Origin: Sabellastarte sp. h YS-2021 | Taxonomy: Eukaryota; Annelida; Polychaeta; Sabellida; Sabellidae | DNA length: 64,000 bases | Reading direction: 5' to 3' | Assembly: GCA_964017235.1 (NCBI GenBank) | Contig: OZ024927.1 | Location: forward strand, 24,013,160-24,077,159 | Part shown: positions 55,749-64,000 of the stretch, one piece after another | Position numbering within the stretch: the stretch's first letter is position 1 | Layout: each line of letters begins with the position of its first letter | The notes under the pieces: model-generated | Told to the model about the DNA's origin: nothing | Databases searched by the model: none | The model's input: only the letters and a program-made list of their open reading frames with translations | Made by a program: the position numbers and the translations under genes

Positions 55749-56860
55749 TTAGACTCCTGAAGACTTGGTTGTAGCGGATGTGCGCCCCCCCCCCCCCCCT
55801 TTTTTTTCTTTCCGAGGACAACTGGTCTGAGGGGAAGGATCTAGGACTTGTTGTGCCGCCACTACGGGTCCCAGATACATATTGTTGTCGTTGTCTGACC
55901 AAGTAAGGTCTTTTAGGTAAAAATTTGTAAATGTGTTGTGACCTTTCCAGTGACAGGCCTGCATTATTTGGTCCACCGATACCCCACCGTAAAAGGCCTT
56001 AGAGGCCGCGAAGGCCCGGATGTCATGCACTTTAACTTGGACCAAGTCCAAGGCTTGTTGGTCTGCTTGTTTATAACAAAGTAGGATGGTTTGTTTCAAC
56101 CAGGAAGAGAGAGTAGCGGGTCTGATGTCTGAGGTATGTCCTTTCTTGAAGGAGATGAAAAGGAGGGACCGAGACCCTCTCAGGTCTTTGGTTCGATCCA
56201 AATAGTACCTCAGGGCCCGCACCGGACACAGGGTCCTGTCTTCTTTGAATTGTCTATTTACAATGGTAGTCAAAGCAGGAATAGTCACTGGAGACACACT
56301 TTGAGAACCTTCTCTTGCTAGTTGGTTTTTGGCTATAAAATCAGAAGAAGGGAACAAGGCGACCTTTTCCCATTGGCCTAGATTAGATACTATGTTTGCG
56401 ACTAGGCATGGATTTCGCTGCGGCATTTGCCGGAGGCCAAAGCTAGCAAGAAAGCAGTTTTGAGGGTAACATGTTTGAGGTCGGTGTCTTTCATAGGCTC
56501 AAAGGGTGCTTTTGTGAGCTCATTGAGAACAACAGAAAGGTTCCACTTAGGAAGATTTCTAGAACTTTTTGGACGATCCCTGTGAAAACTGGAGAGTAAC
56601 CTATGAAGGTCTGCATTGTGTGCAATATGGTGGGCTGTTGGGCCCAAAGTGTCAATGATTGCAGTCCTGTAACCATCAATGGTCGAGGGGCGCCTGTTTA
56701 GGTCTTGGTACAGGTACATGAAAAAATCTGAGATTTGTTTCACAGATGGAGTGGAGAAATCCACCGAATTTTCTCTGCACCATTTTTCAAATAGGGCCCA
56801 CTTTGACTTGTAGATGGTCCTTGTTGATGACCGCTGAGGAGCAGCAATTCTCTCTGCCAC
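55749..56860 (-). pseudogene. DIRS tyrosine recombinase, frameshifted
   Basis: Integrates the element by site-specific recombination. The N-terminal SAM-like part reads VAERIAAPQRSSTRTIYKSK, WALFEKWCRENSVDFSTPSV, PSTIDGYRTAIIDTLG. The first Arg box is LASGKCRSEIHA, just before TAG at 56402. The second half is one frame over from about 56426: NLGQWEKVALFPSSDF, CPVRALRYYLDRTKD, VKVHDIRAFAAS (HxxR), ACHWKGHNTFTNFYLKDLTW (His/Trp and the Tyr nucleophile). All catalytic residues R-H-R-H-Y are present. Only the frameshift at the Arg box breaks it. The C-terminal Gly run comes from a C/T homopolymer near 55785. Confidence 0.87.
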
Positions 56861-58500
56861 CTCCACAGAGAAGACTTGTTCTTGGAGTTGTCCGCTCCTA
56901 GACACCAGGGGTGGAGGTTGAGCTGTTGTGGGTTGTTGTGGAACACATACCTGTGGGACTGTTTGAGTAGGGTCGTTAACACTGGAAGTTGTAGTGGGAT
57001 CTCTGTTGAGAGCTGCACTAGGTCCCAAAACCAGGGCATCCCTGGCCAGCCTGGGGCTATTACAATGATCAGGCAATGGCATTGCTTGACCTTTTGGATC
57101 ACCTTGTGAAGGACAGCCGTAGGAGGGTAAGCATAGGCAGTGAGACCCGTCCAGTTTATGTTCAGAGCATTTATGTCCCAAGCCTTTGGGTCTGGGACAG
57201 GAGATACGTACAGTGGAAGTTTGTGGTTCAGATGAGTGGCAAATAAGTCTACATGAGGTGTGAACCACCTTTGGCAGATCTGTTTGAACACCTGCGGATG
57301 CAGTGACCATTCTGTTGACTGCACTTGGTTTGACCTGGACAGGAGGTCGGCCATCACATTCAGGCACCCTGGAATGTGTCTGGCTTTCAATGTTATGTGA
57401 AAGTGATGGCACCAGGTCATAATCTTCCACAGGAGAGCACACATCTCTGCTGAGTGAGTTCCTCCTTGTTTGTTGATGTAGGCTACCACTGTTGAGGTGT
57501 CCGTCGCAACTAGAACTGTTTGGTTCTGGCACTAGTCCTTGAAGTCTCGAAGGGCCAGTGAGACCGCCTTCAATTCTAGGACGTTTATGTGTAGCCTTTT
57601 TTCCCGATCTGACCACAGACCCTTTGTAGAGTTTTGATCTAAGTGAGCGCCCCAACCTTCGTTTGAGGCGTCGGTAAAGAGTTGGACACTGTGATCTTTG
57701 GGATGAAGGTCTGCACCTTTCATCACGTTTGAGGGATTTTGCCACCAGTCTAGGTGGGTTGCAATGGCTTCTGTTCAAGGAAGGAGGCTGTCCAGCGACT
57801 GAGGATATCTCCAGTGCTCCTTGAGATGAAACTGAAAGGGTCTCATGTGAAGGCGTCCCTCCGGGACCATTTTCTCCGTTGAGGCAAGCAACCCAATCAG
57901 TGACATCAAACATCTTGCAGTCAAAACGTGTTTTGACTTGAGTCTTAGGATCAAATCCTGAAGTTTGAGCCATCTCTCTTGAGTGGGTTTTACAAGGGCT
58001 GAATCTAAATGGTATTCGTAGCCCACGAGTTCTGATTTTTCCTGATTTATTATCCAACCCAAGGACTGAGTTAGGTCTACCACCGCCTGAGTGTTCACTT
58101 GGGCTTCCTCCTGAGACTGGGACCTGATCAGCCAGTCGTTCAGGTATTGGTGAACTTCGAGTCCTCTGGAGAGGGCCATTAGTTTCACTTCCTTTACAAT
58201 TATTGTAAAGACCTGGGGGGCTGTGGCTAGTCCGAATGGGAGGGAGGTGAACTGGAATACCTGTGACTTGTAGCAACACCTTAGGTATTTCCTTGAGTTT
58301 GGATGGATGGGGATGTGTAGGTAAGCGTCCCGACAGATCTATCGACGATACCCACTCCCCTGGAATCAGGGAGGTCCTGATGGACTCTGGAGTTTCCATT
58401 TTGAACTTTTCTACGTGTAGAAAAGTGTTGAGCCTGCTTAGGTCTATGACTGGCCTCCACCTTTGGTGAGGCTTAGGTACTAGGAACAGGCAACTGTAAA
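56740..58500 (-). pseudogene. DIRS RT/RNase H, broken
   Basis: RT: WRPVIDLSRLNTFLHVEKFK and WVSSIDLS up to about 58340, where one extra G shifts the frame. Then DAYLHIPIHPNSRKYLRCCY, SLPFGLATAPQVF and the catalytic box YLNDWL at about 58135. DIRS elements normally have Asp-Asp here, so the first Asp is Asn. RNase H: VQLFTDASNEGWGAHLD, INVLELKAVSLAL, VLVATDTSTVVAYIN, CLNVMADLLSR, with in-frame stops TGA at 57775 and TAG at 57532. After DLFATHLNHKLP the frame overlaps the recombinase ORF. The 908-aa open frame at 56402-59128 mixes the RT frame with out-of-frame sequence and is not one protein. Confidence 0.85.
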
Positions 58501-59445
58501 ACCCGAGAGATTTTACATTTTCCACCCTCTCAATTGCGTTCTTTGACAGAAGAGACTGGATACAAGTGGCCAGGGCTTGGTCTTTTTGATGGGCCTTGTA
58601 CTCTGACAGGATCAGAGGGAATCTGACCAAATTTGGTTTTGAAAGGAATGGCAGTACGTAGCCATTGGTGATAATGTTTAACACGTTGGGAGAACATTTG
58701 TTTGTTTGCCAGTCTCTTCTGAAAGAACGGAGGCGACCTCCTACTGGTGGACTGAGTGAGGCTTTGGAGGAGTCATTGGGAAGAGGGGTTTCCACGCCCT
58801 CTTCCCTATTATGGGGTCGAAAACGATCCCTGGAGCCTCTGAAGTTCGGTTTCCCCCTTCCTGAGGAAAACGATTGGTTACTGCTTTGTGAGGAGTTGCC
58901 CCCATAGGGGCGTTTCCTGTAGGAGCCTCTTCTCTTGTTGTGGGGACCACGAAAGGGCTTATTTTGATAGGGTGCGAAAGCCTGAGAGTCTTTAGAGGTG
59001 TCTTTTTTGAGGAGGAAGTCTACAGCTTCCTTCACAAGTTGAGACTGGAACAAGGAAGGGTCCCAAAAGGACGAGTTCCTGAGTTCTTGGCATCTCGTTT
59101 CCCCCAACTGTGGATGTAAGAGGGTCATTTAGGCTTCGCGCCTAAGCAAGCCGGTATTAGCCATAGAATATAATTCCCTCTGGAGTATATGGGCTAGGAA
59201 TTTGCTGAGGCATGTCAGGGCCCTGTGTTGAATAAGAACTGTCTTATTCCAAAAATCCATGTACTCACAGACTTCCTCATATCCACGCTTTGCTGCTTTT
59301 TCAGGATTGGCACCTTTTTGGATCTGTGACTTAATCTTCTTGACAGTTGACTTAATGCTATGTTGGCACTTCTCAAGGGAAACATTGCAAGAAGAAGAAG
59401 TTTTAGCAAAGGCAGCGGTGAAATTGAGGGTTGAAATATTTTGCC
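58500..59445 (-). pseudogene. DIRS pol leader and gag C-terminal region
   Basis: From about 59430 one frame reads CNVSLEKCQHSIKSTVKKIK, KGANPEKAAKRGYEEVCEYM, DFWNKTVLIQHRALTCLSKF down to a stop near 59129, then the pol ORF begins (MTLLHPQLGETRCQELRNSS) and a basic, Gly/Arg/Ser-rich stretch (RGSYRKRPYGGNSSQSSNQS) leads to the RT. The first part is probably the gag C-terminus after a frameshift near 59445. Confidence 0.65.
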
Positions 59446-60191
59446 TAGCCTGATGCTAGGGGGACCTTGCCCATAGGGGCCCCAGAAGGTTTAGGAGTAA
59501 TACAGATTTTGGCGAAATCCGTATTCAACTCCTGATATTTGTCCTGATAACAGGGCTGTCCCACCCTGTACCACTTAGAAGTGGATGGAGGAGGCTTGAC
59601 ATATTTACCCTCGGGTAAATTAGCAGCCTTAAAGTCATGTTGAAATTTATCAAAGGCATCCTTGATAACTGAGCTAAATGGAAGAATAGAGGAAGGACCT
59701 CTAGGTCTGAGCTCTTGACGGCCTTTCTCATCGTCCAGACCCATGACTGAAGTTGAGGACCTAGGCATAGACTCCCTGGGGTCAGGGAGGGAAAGAATGC
59801 GCCTAAAAGTGTCGACCTCTTCAGCGTACTGTGAGGGAATGTCAGACAGAGCTACTTCCCTATAATAAGGGGGGTCTGGATCATGTTGAGGGAGGTCTTG
59901 ATCAGAAACAGCCCCTGAGGGCTGAGCCCCAGAGGGCTTAGAAGACCTGTGTCTGGCTACAGGGGACTGATCCTCCCCTGAGGAAGATGACACATATCTG
60001 GACCTTGATTTGTGTTTACTCTTATCAGAGTGCTTTTTAGGTTTAGTAGATGGGATCCGAGGTTCATCGGATTCCTCATTAGATTGATCCGAGGCAGACC
60101 TGGATTCAATTTCATGCCTACTGCGAGAGTGGCTATGCTTTTTGGGTTTATCCGAGACCTTCTTCGGAGGTAGTTCAGATAGGTAGGGCAA
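59445..60191 (-). CDS. DIRS gag-like ORF
   Basis: 248 codons open on the minus strand. The N-terminal half is charged and Ser-rich (KVSDKPKKHSHSRSRHEIES), then a more ordered part (YREVALSDIPSQYAEEVDTF, SSVIKDAFDKFQHDFKAANL, STSKWYRVGQPCYQDKYQEL). Its position before pol and its composition fit the structural gag-like protein of DIRS elements. The open frame starts at a TTG (60191), a TGA lies just upstream in frame, and no ATG starts this frame, so the true start is lost or the frame was shifted. Confidence 0.7.
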   Translation of the reverse strand: MPYLSELPPKKVSDKPKKHSHSRSRHEIESRSASDQSNEESDEPRIPSTKPKKHSDKSKHKSRSRYVSSSSGEDQSPVARHRSSKPSGAQPSGAVSDQDLPQHDPDPPYYREVALSDIPSQYAEEVDTFRRILSLPDPRESMPRSSTSVMGLDDEKGRQELRPRGPSSILPFSSVIKDAFDKFQHDFKAANLPEGKYVKPPPSTSKWYRVGQPCYQDKYQELNTDFAKICITPKPSGAPMGKVPLASG

Positions 60192-60625
60192 TAGTTGTGT
60201 AAATCAAAGAAGAAACAAAAATGGCGGCATTCTGTGCTCTCTGTTTGTCTTTATTCGTTTGGTGGATGGATAAAGGGCCTGAACCGAGGAAAACTCAAAA
60301 CACGCAAAACAGAAATATACTTAACCTGTGAAAATGAAAATTTTGCAGAATGATCTATGTTATATAATAAAAGAAATAGTGAAAAAAGAACCTCCAACAA
60401 GTAAAAGCTGAGAAATAAATAAAAATGTCTGTATGTTTACAAACAGCTACCAGTTCAACGTGGCCAACGAGAAAGTAGGGCGAATGGTCAGAAGTTATCA
60501 CGTGACGACGAGAGGCTACGGCCAACTATAAATGTCTATTTTTCTTAGACGTTGGCAATGATACCTTGTGGCCATCCGAGTACAGCATTGAGTCCCACAT
60601 GGTAAGCTATTGTAGCGTAATAAAA

Positions 60626-61490
60626 GTGCCAAATTAACAATTTATTGCGAAGGTTTCACTTTGAAATTCCTGAAGCAAAGGATAACTTGCAGCAATGCTG
60701 TTTACCATATAAGTTTTAATAAGAATTTGATTCAAGTTCAAAGTTGGGGGTTTATCCTTACCTGACAGCTACTGGGTTTGGTATACATCCAGCTTCAGAC
60801 AACAAACTGACTGGTTGCCACTTGATACATGTCAAATTTTGGTTACTTTACAGAATGGAATGTTTGCTGTACAATTCACAGGGGAAAATTGTCAATTTTG
60901 ACCACTGCGCAGTGATTTGTGGGGGAATGTGGAGTAAAATCAAACGCATTGGTAAAGTAGTTTCTGGTTTTGTGTTTTTATTTCTTATAATACAAATATT
61001 ATGTGACAAAAGGAGAGGAAGCTGTCTTCTTAACAAGTAGAAAGCAGCAGAAACGTTATGTACACACAAAGAGAAATCTAAGATTGCCCACATAGGTGAG
61101 TGCAAATCTGTTCTGTGATATTCCCCTCTTTTCAGCAAAAACATTCTACATTTTACCAGTACATTTATCCATTAATTAGTTTTACCAAGAATATGAGATT
61201 CTGTTTTCACCAGTGTTTGTCTGAATATCTGCTAGCACGATTAGTGAAATGGAACAATTTACACATAAATGTATTTTGACAACTATGACTCAGACTGGAG
61301 AATATTTTCGGGAATATAAGTCACTTTTTTCTTATTTTTCATCATCAATGGCAAGTAACATACCTTGGTCAAGGAAAATTATGTACTAACATTCTAACAA
61401 TATACTCAAGTTTTGTTTTTTGCCTTTTGCAAATAGTGAATACAATGGATTAGGCAAAAGTTGATTTCTCTTCCTATTAATACCCAACTA
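60626..61490. other. Non-coding flank
   Basis: Open frames of 98 codons on both strands at 60744-61144 overlap each other and show no motif. Considered chance. Confidence 0.4.
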
Positions 61491-61651
61491 CAGCAGAAAC
61501 TCCATTATCCAACCTTCTGTTATCTAAATGTTCCAAAATGTCATTCATTTTTACATTCCCAATGCTTCAGTTTTTGACATTTTATTACATATTCTGCCAT
61601 CCAAATGACATTTTACTCTCATAATATGTCTGGATAACAGAGGTTCCACTT
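61491..61651. mobile_element. Pogo/Tigger-like MITE, second copy
   Basis: Left end CAGCAGAAACTCCATTATCC, right end reverse complement AAGTGGAACCTCTGTTATCC, flanked by TA. More diverged than 35010-35184. Confidence 0.75.
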
Positions 61652-62508
61652 TATATGAGTAAGTCACATGCTGAAACAAGTCCCTCACTAATGAGGTGCG
61701 CATGTATAAATACACAATTATGGCATGCTCCCTATCCATCGACAAACATAAAATACAACAATACTCTAATTACATAAGTTAAACTTTAATTAGTCAATTA
61801 GTAATAACATACTCTTTATACATGCTTACAAAGACCTCTAGAGTGCTTGTACCTACGAATCTTAAAATGGAAGAAATAAAAATGGTATGTACATCAAGTT
61901 GACAACACACTTAATGGAAGTTTCCTAACAACAACCACTGATATCCAGTATTCCAGGCTATGGCTGTCATACATGGCAGATGATCCTACTTATATGTGGT
62001 GCTGTGAAATTACTCGTGTTTAATAAATTCCTTGTGAACCACTAGGTTCAATCATCTAAACACTTTCAAAACTGAATAAAGGTACAGAAACCCCCAATAA
62101 AATCTTAGGACTATACCGAGACAATAATAAAAACACAATAACCATACATATTTTAGATGATGCTGCGTGCTTGCCAGTCATACATACCAGTTCACGGCCT
62201 GTAAATTTATCAAGAATGGTGTCACCCGTCGTATTTACCAATCATGAGTAGGGTAGCTCCAGAAACTTTTCCAATTTGTGACCTTGACCTTTGATGACAA
62301 CAAAATGGAGAATACATGTACTTTCATTATAAAAAACATGTCAAGTGTTTTAATGCTCTTGATTTTGTACATAAACCTCAGGAAGTGAATAACTAACGAA
62401 ATATACATCTTTTACATTGTGGAGAGTGAAATATTCTGATTGCTTTTATTTCTTTCTTTTCTGTCATTTGTGATTGTTTACATCCATATATAATCAATCG
62501 AATTTCAG
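61652..62508. other. Non-coding stretch
   Basis: AT-rich; nothing recognised. Confidence 0.4.
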
Positions 62509-62841
62509 TTGATGTCAAGAGCAATGAAATTTCTGGTTAAAGTAGGAAATCATGAAAATAAAGTGCTGCAGTTATGCTATAGGTTTGCCTTAAATGGATC
62601 AATGTCTAAAATCAGTAACACTGTGAATCATGTGTCTTGTTTACTAAAAGTAAGTAAGCACCTATTACTGCAAAGTTCTGTTCAACAAAAATTAATCAGA
62701 TGCGGTAATCAAATTCCTGAAAATGTCATGAGTAAAGCTGGTAATATTTGTGATTTACTTTTACTTAGAGAAAATAGTGTTATCTCATTATTCACATATG
62801 ATGAATTAACTTCAATGATAAACTATTTATGTACAGATTGA
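62509..62841 (+). CDS. Unrecognised 110-codon ORF or exon
   Basis: Open frame from TTG at 62509 (ATG at 62512) to TGA at 62841, in codons without runs or repeats: MSRAMKFLVKVGNHENKVLQ, LCYRFALNGSMSKISNTVNH, LQSSVQQKLIRCGNQIPENV, NICDLLLLRENSVISLFTYD. The upstream ATTTCAG just before TTGATG would serve as a splice acceptor, making this a possible terminal exon. Alternatively it could be a LINE C-terminus, since an A-rich AATAAATAAATAAA tract follows at 62955-62980 after a T-rich stretch. No domain recognised. Function unknown. Confidence 0.4.
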   Translation: MMSRAMKFLVKVGNHENKVLQLCYRFALNGSMSKISNTVNHVSCLLKVSKHLLLQSSVQQKLIRCGNQIPENVMSKAGNICDLLLLRENSVISLFTYDELTSMINYLCTD

Positions 62842-63902
62842 TCAGCATATTTCCTTGTATATATAACTGTATGCATTTATTTTTTTTATTTTATTTTTTT
62901 TTTTTTTGTATGTTTTTTTTTTAATAATTGTTGTACTCTGTGTACGAAACTGAAATAAAATAAATAAATAAAAAATAAACACACAGGCCGTGAATAACTT
63001 AAGAACAGTCAAATCTTCCCAATGGTACATTTGAACTCACAAGTGGTGTGTATCACTCGTGAATTTCCGCCTGAACACAGCATAAATTTCAACATACTTT
63101 TACATATGTGTTATCATTTTCACAGAAGGGCAAAAGTAGCATCTCTTGTACCATGTTACTGATTTCTAAATGTTTTATGTAGTCTGAATCTGAGACATTA
63201 GAACTGAACTTCATCTTCGACCAGGTTGGAGCAAATGATCAAACTTGTTCAAGCATCACCGCAGCACTACTTACTGCCATATTCGAAAATCTGCCATTGA
63301 CAAATAAATAACAGACAAATTTCTAGAAAGAAACAGGAGTCTATAAAAGAGATAAATGCAAGAATCATTAAAATAATACATAAATAGGAACGTTGGAACG
63401 TTAAGACTGAAACACAAAGCCATTATGAATGAAAAATATGTAGAAAACATAATTAAGTTTATACTGATATATCTGTGACAGCGACCAGCAATTTGTAATC
63501 TGTTGTCAATATTGAGGAAAACACATGCATATCAATATAATAAGTACAGGTCTATGATCAACCAAATAACCAAAGGTATGATTATCAGACATCAGGTGTC
63601 TCACAGTGCAATATTTTACAAAACACCAAAAAAAAAATGTCTTAATTCTCAACCCTTTGACCATGATGGCCATTTGTAATATACATATTGTGAATGGTAT
63701 TTGGTTGAAACCTTTTTCAATTAATGTAAACTGTTTCCAAGGCCTTACAATTACCCAGGGCTTTTGTTAGCTTATAACTAATATGATGAAAATATAAGTG
63801 CCTGTGTACATGAGCCACAATTCAAAATGGGAAATATCTTGGCCAGACATATTAAAGTAAGAAACCACATTTTTATCCTTTACAAAAAAAAAAACACCAT
63901 GT
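62842..63902. other. Non-coding stretch
   Basis: T-rich then AT-rich. A (AAAT)n tract at 62955-62980 may be a poly(A) signal region for the preceding ORF or a retroelement tail. Nothing else seen. Confidence 0.4.
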
Positions 63903-63962
63903 GAGATATTTTGAGTCCTGTAGTATATGGAGATATTCCGCTGACTATAAATACACATTACA
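63903..63962 (+). mobile_element. SINE family 3, 3' tail only
   Basis: TTTTGAGTCCTGTAGTATAT-GGAGATATTCCGCTGACTAT-AAATACACATTAC matches the 3' end of the SINE at 47296-47632. Confidence 0.75.
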
Positions 63963-64000
63963 TTTTACCAACTTTGTATAACTTTTTTCTTAGTTACATA

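Larger units (their letters stand above)
55284..60625 (-). mobile_element. DIRS-like tyrosine-recombinase retrotransposon
   Basis: Minus-strand element bounded by 43-base inverted terminal repeats (55284-55326 and 60583-60625; TTTTATTACGCTACAATAGC ... GGGACTCAATGCTG). Order on the minus strand: gag-like ORF, RT, RNase H, then a tyrosine recombinase in an overlapping frame, with no DDE integrase and no LTRs. That is the DIRS plan, in which a circular intermediate is inserted by the recombinase. Several stops and shifts are present, so this copy is defective. Confidence 0.9.

Noticed and set aside
60744-61144. 98-codon ORFs on opposite strands
   Set aside because: They overlap each other, lack motifs, and neither has convincing gene context.

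Overview
This window is animal genomic DNA: AT-rich, gene-poor and repeat-dense, with spliced genes. The mix of long introns, tRNA-derived SINEs, an L1/Tx1-like LINE, CR1/L2-like LINE tails, PIF/Harbinger DNA transposons and tyrosine-recombinase (DIRS-like) retroelements suggests an aquatic invertebrate. I cannot fix the phylum from sequence alone.

Two host genes can be reconstructed on the minus strand by exon-phase matching. Gene A runs from an ATG at 34403 to a stop at 25155 in four coding exons whose splice phases all agree. It encodes a 388-aa protein ending in a six-bladed NHL-type propeller. Gene B runs from about 12.8 kb to 8441 in three phase-consistent exons and encodes a coiled-coil, serine-rich protein I do not recognise. 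A possible upstream exon with an SH3-like C-terminal half lies at 17689-17789. The introns hold most of the unusual repeats, including two ~150-bp satellite arrays (30.1-32.4 kb), a MITE inserted in another tandem repeat (27.8-28.5 kb), and a foldback element built of palindromic 20-mers next to an exon (26.4-26.7 kb).

The rest is mobile DNA. At 0.26-4.24 kb lies a decayed L1/Tx1-like LINE. At 37.46-45.28 kb lies a 7.8-kb imperfect palindrome of PIF/Harbinger sequence: the left arm has a near-complete transposase and a MADF-domain gene, and the right arm is an inverted copy missing about 1.25 kb of transposase. At 47.1-52.1 kb is a broken DIRS-like element interrupted by a SINE and a second, oppositely oriented tyrosine-recombinase element. 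At 52.7-53.8 kb is a tandem array whose monomers carry inverted nuclear-receptor half-sites. At 55.0-60.6 kb is a more complete DIRS-like element (gag, RT/RNase H, tyrosine recombinase) between 43-bp inverted repeats, with a near-perfect hairpin abutting one end. The last 3.4 kb has little beyond a small MITE, an unrecognised ORF and a SINE tail.

Every transposon coding region I read carries at least one disabling lesion, so the window is a record of past activity rather than a set of live elements. All family assignments rest on motifs read by eye; no database search was possible.
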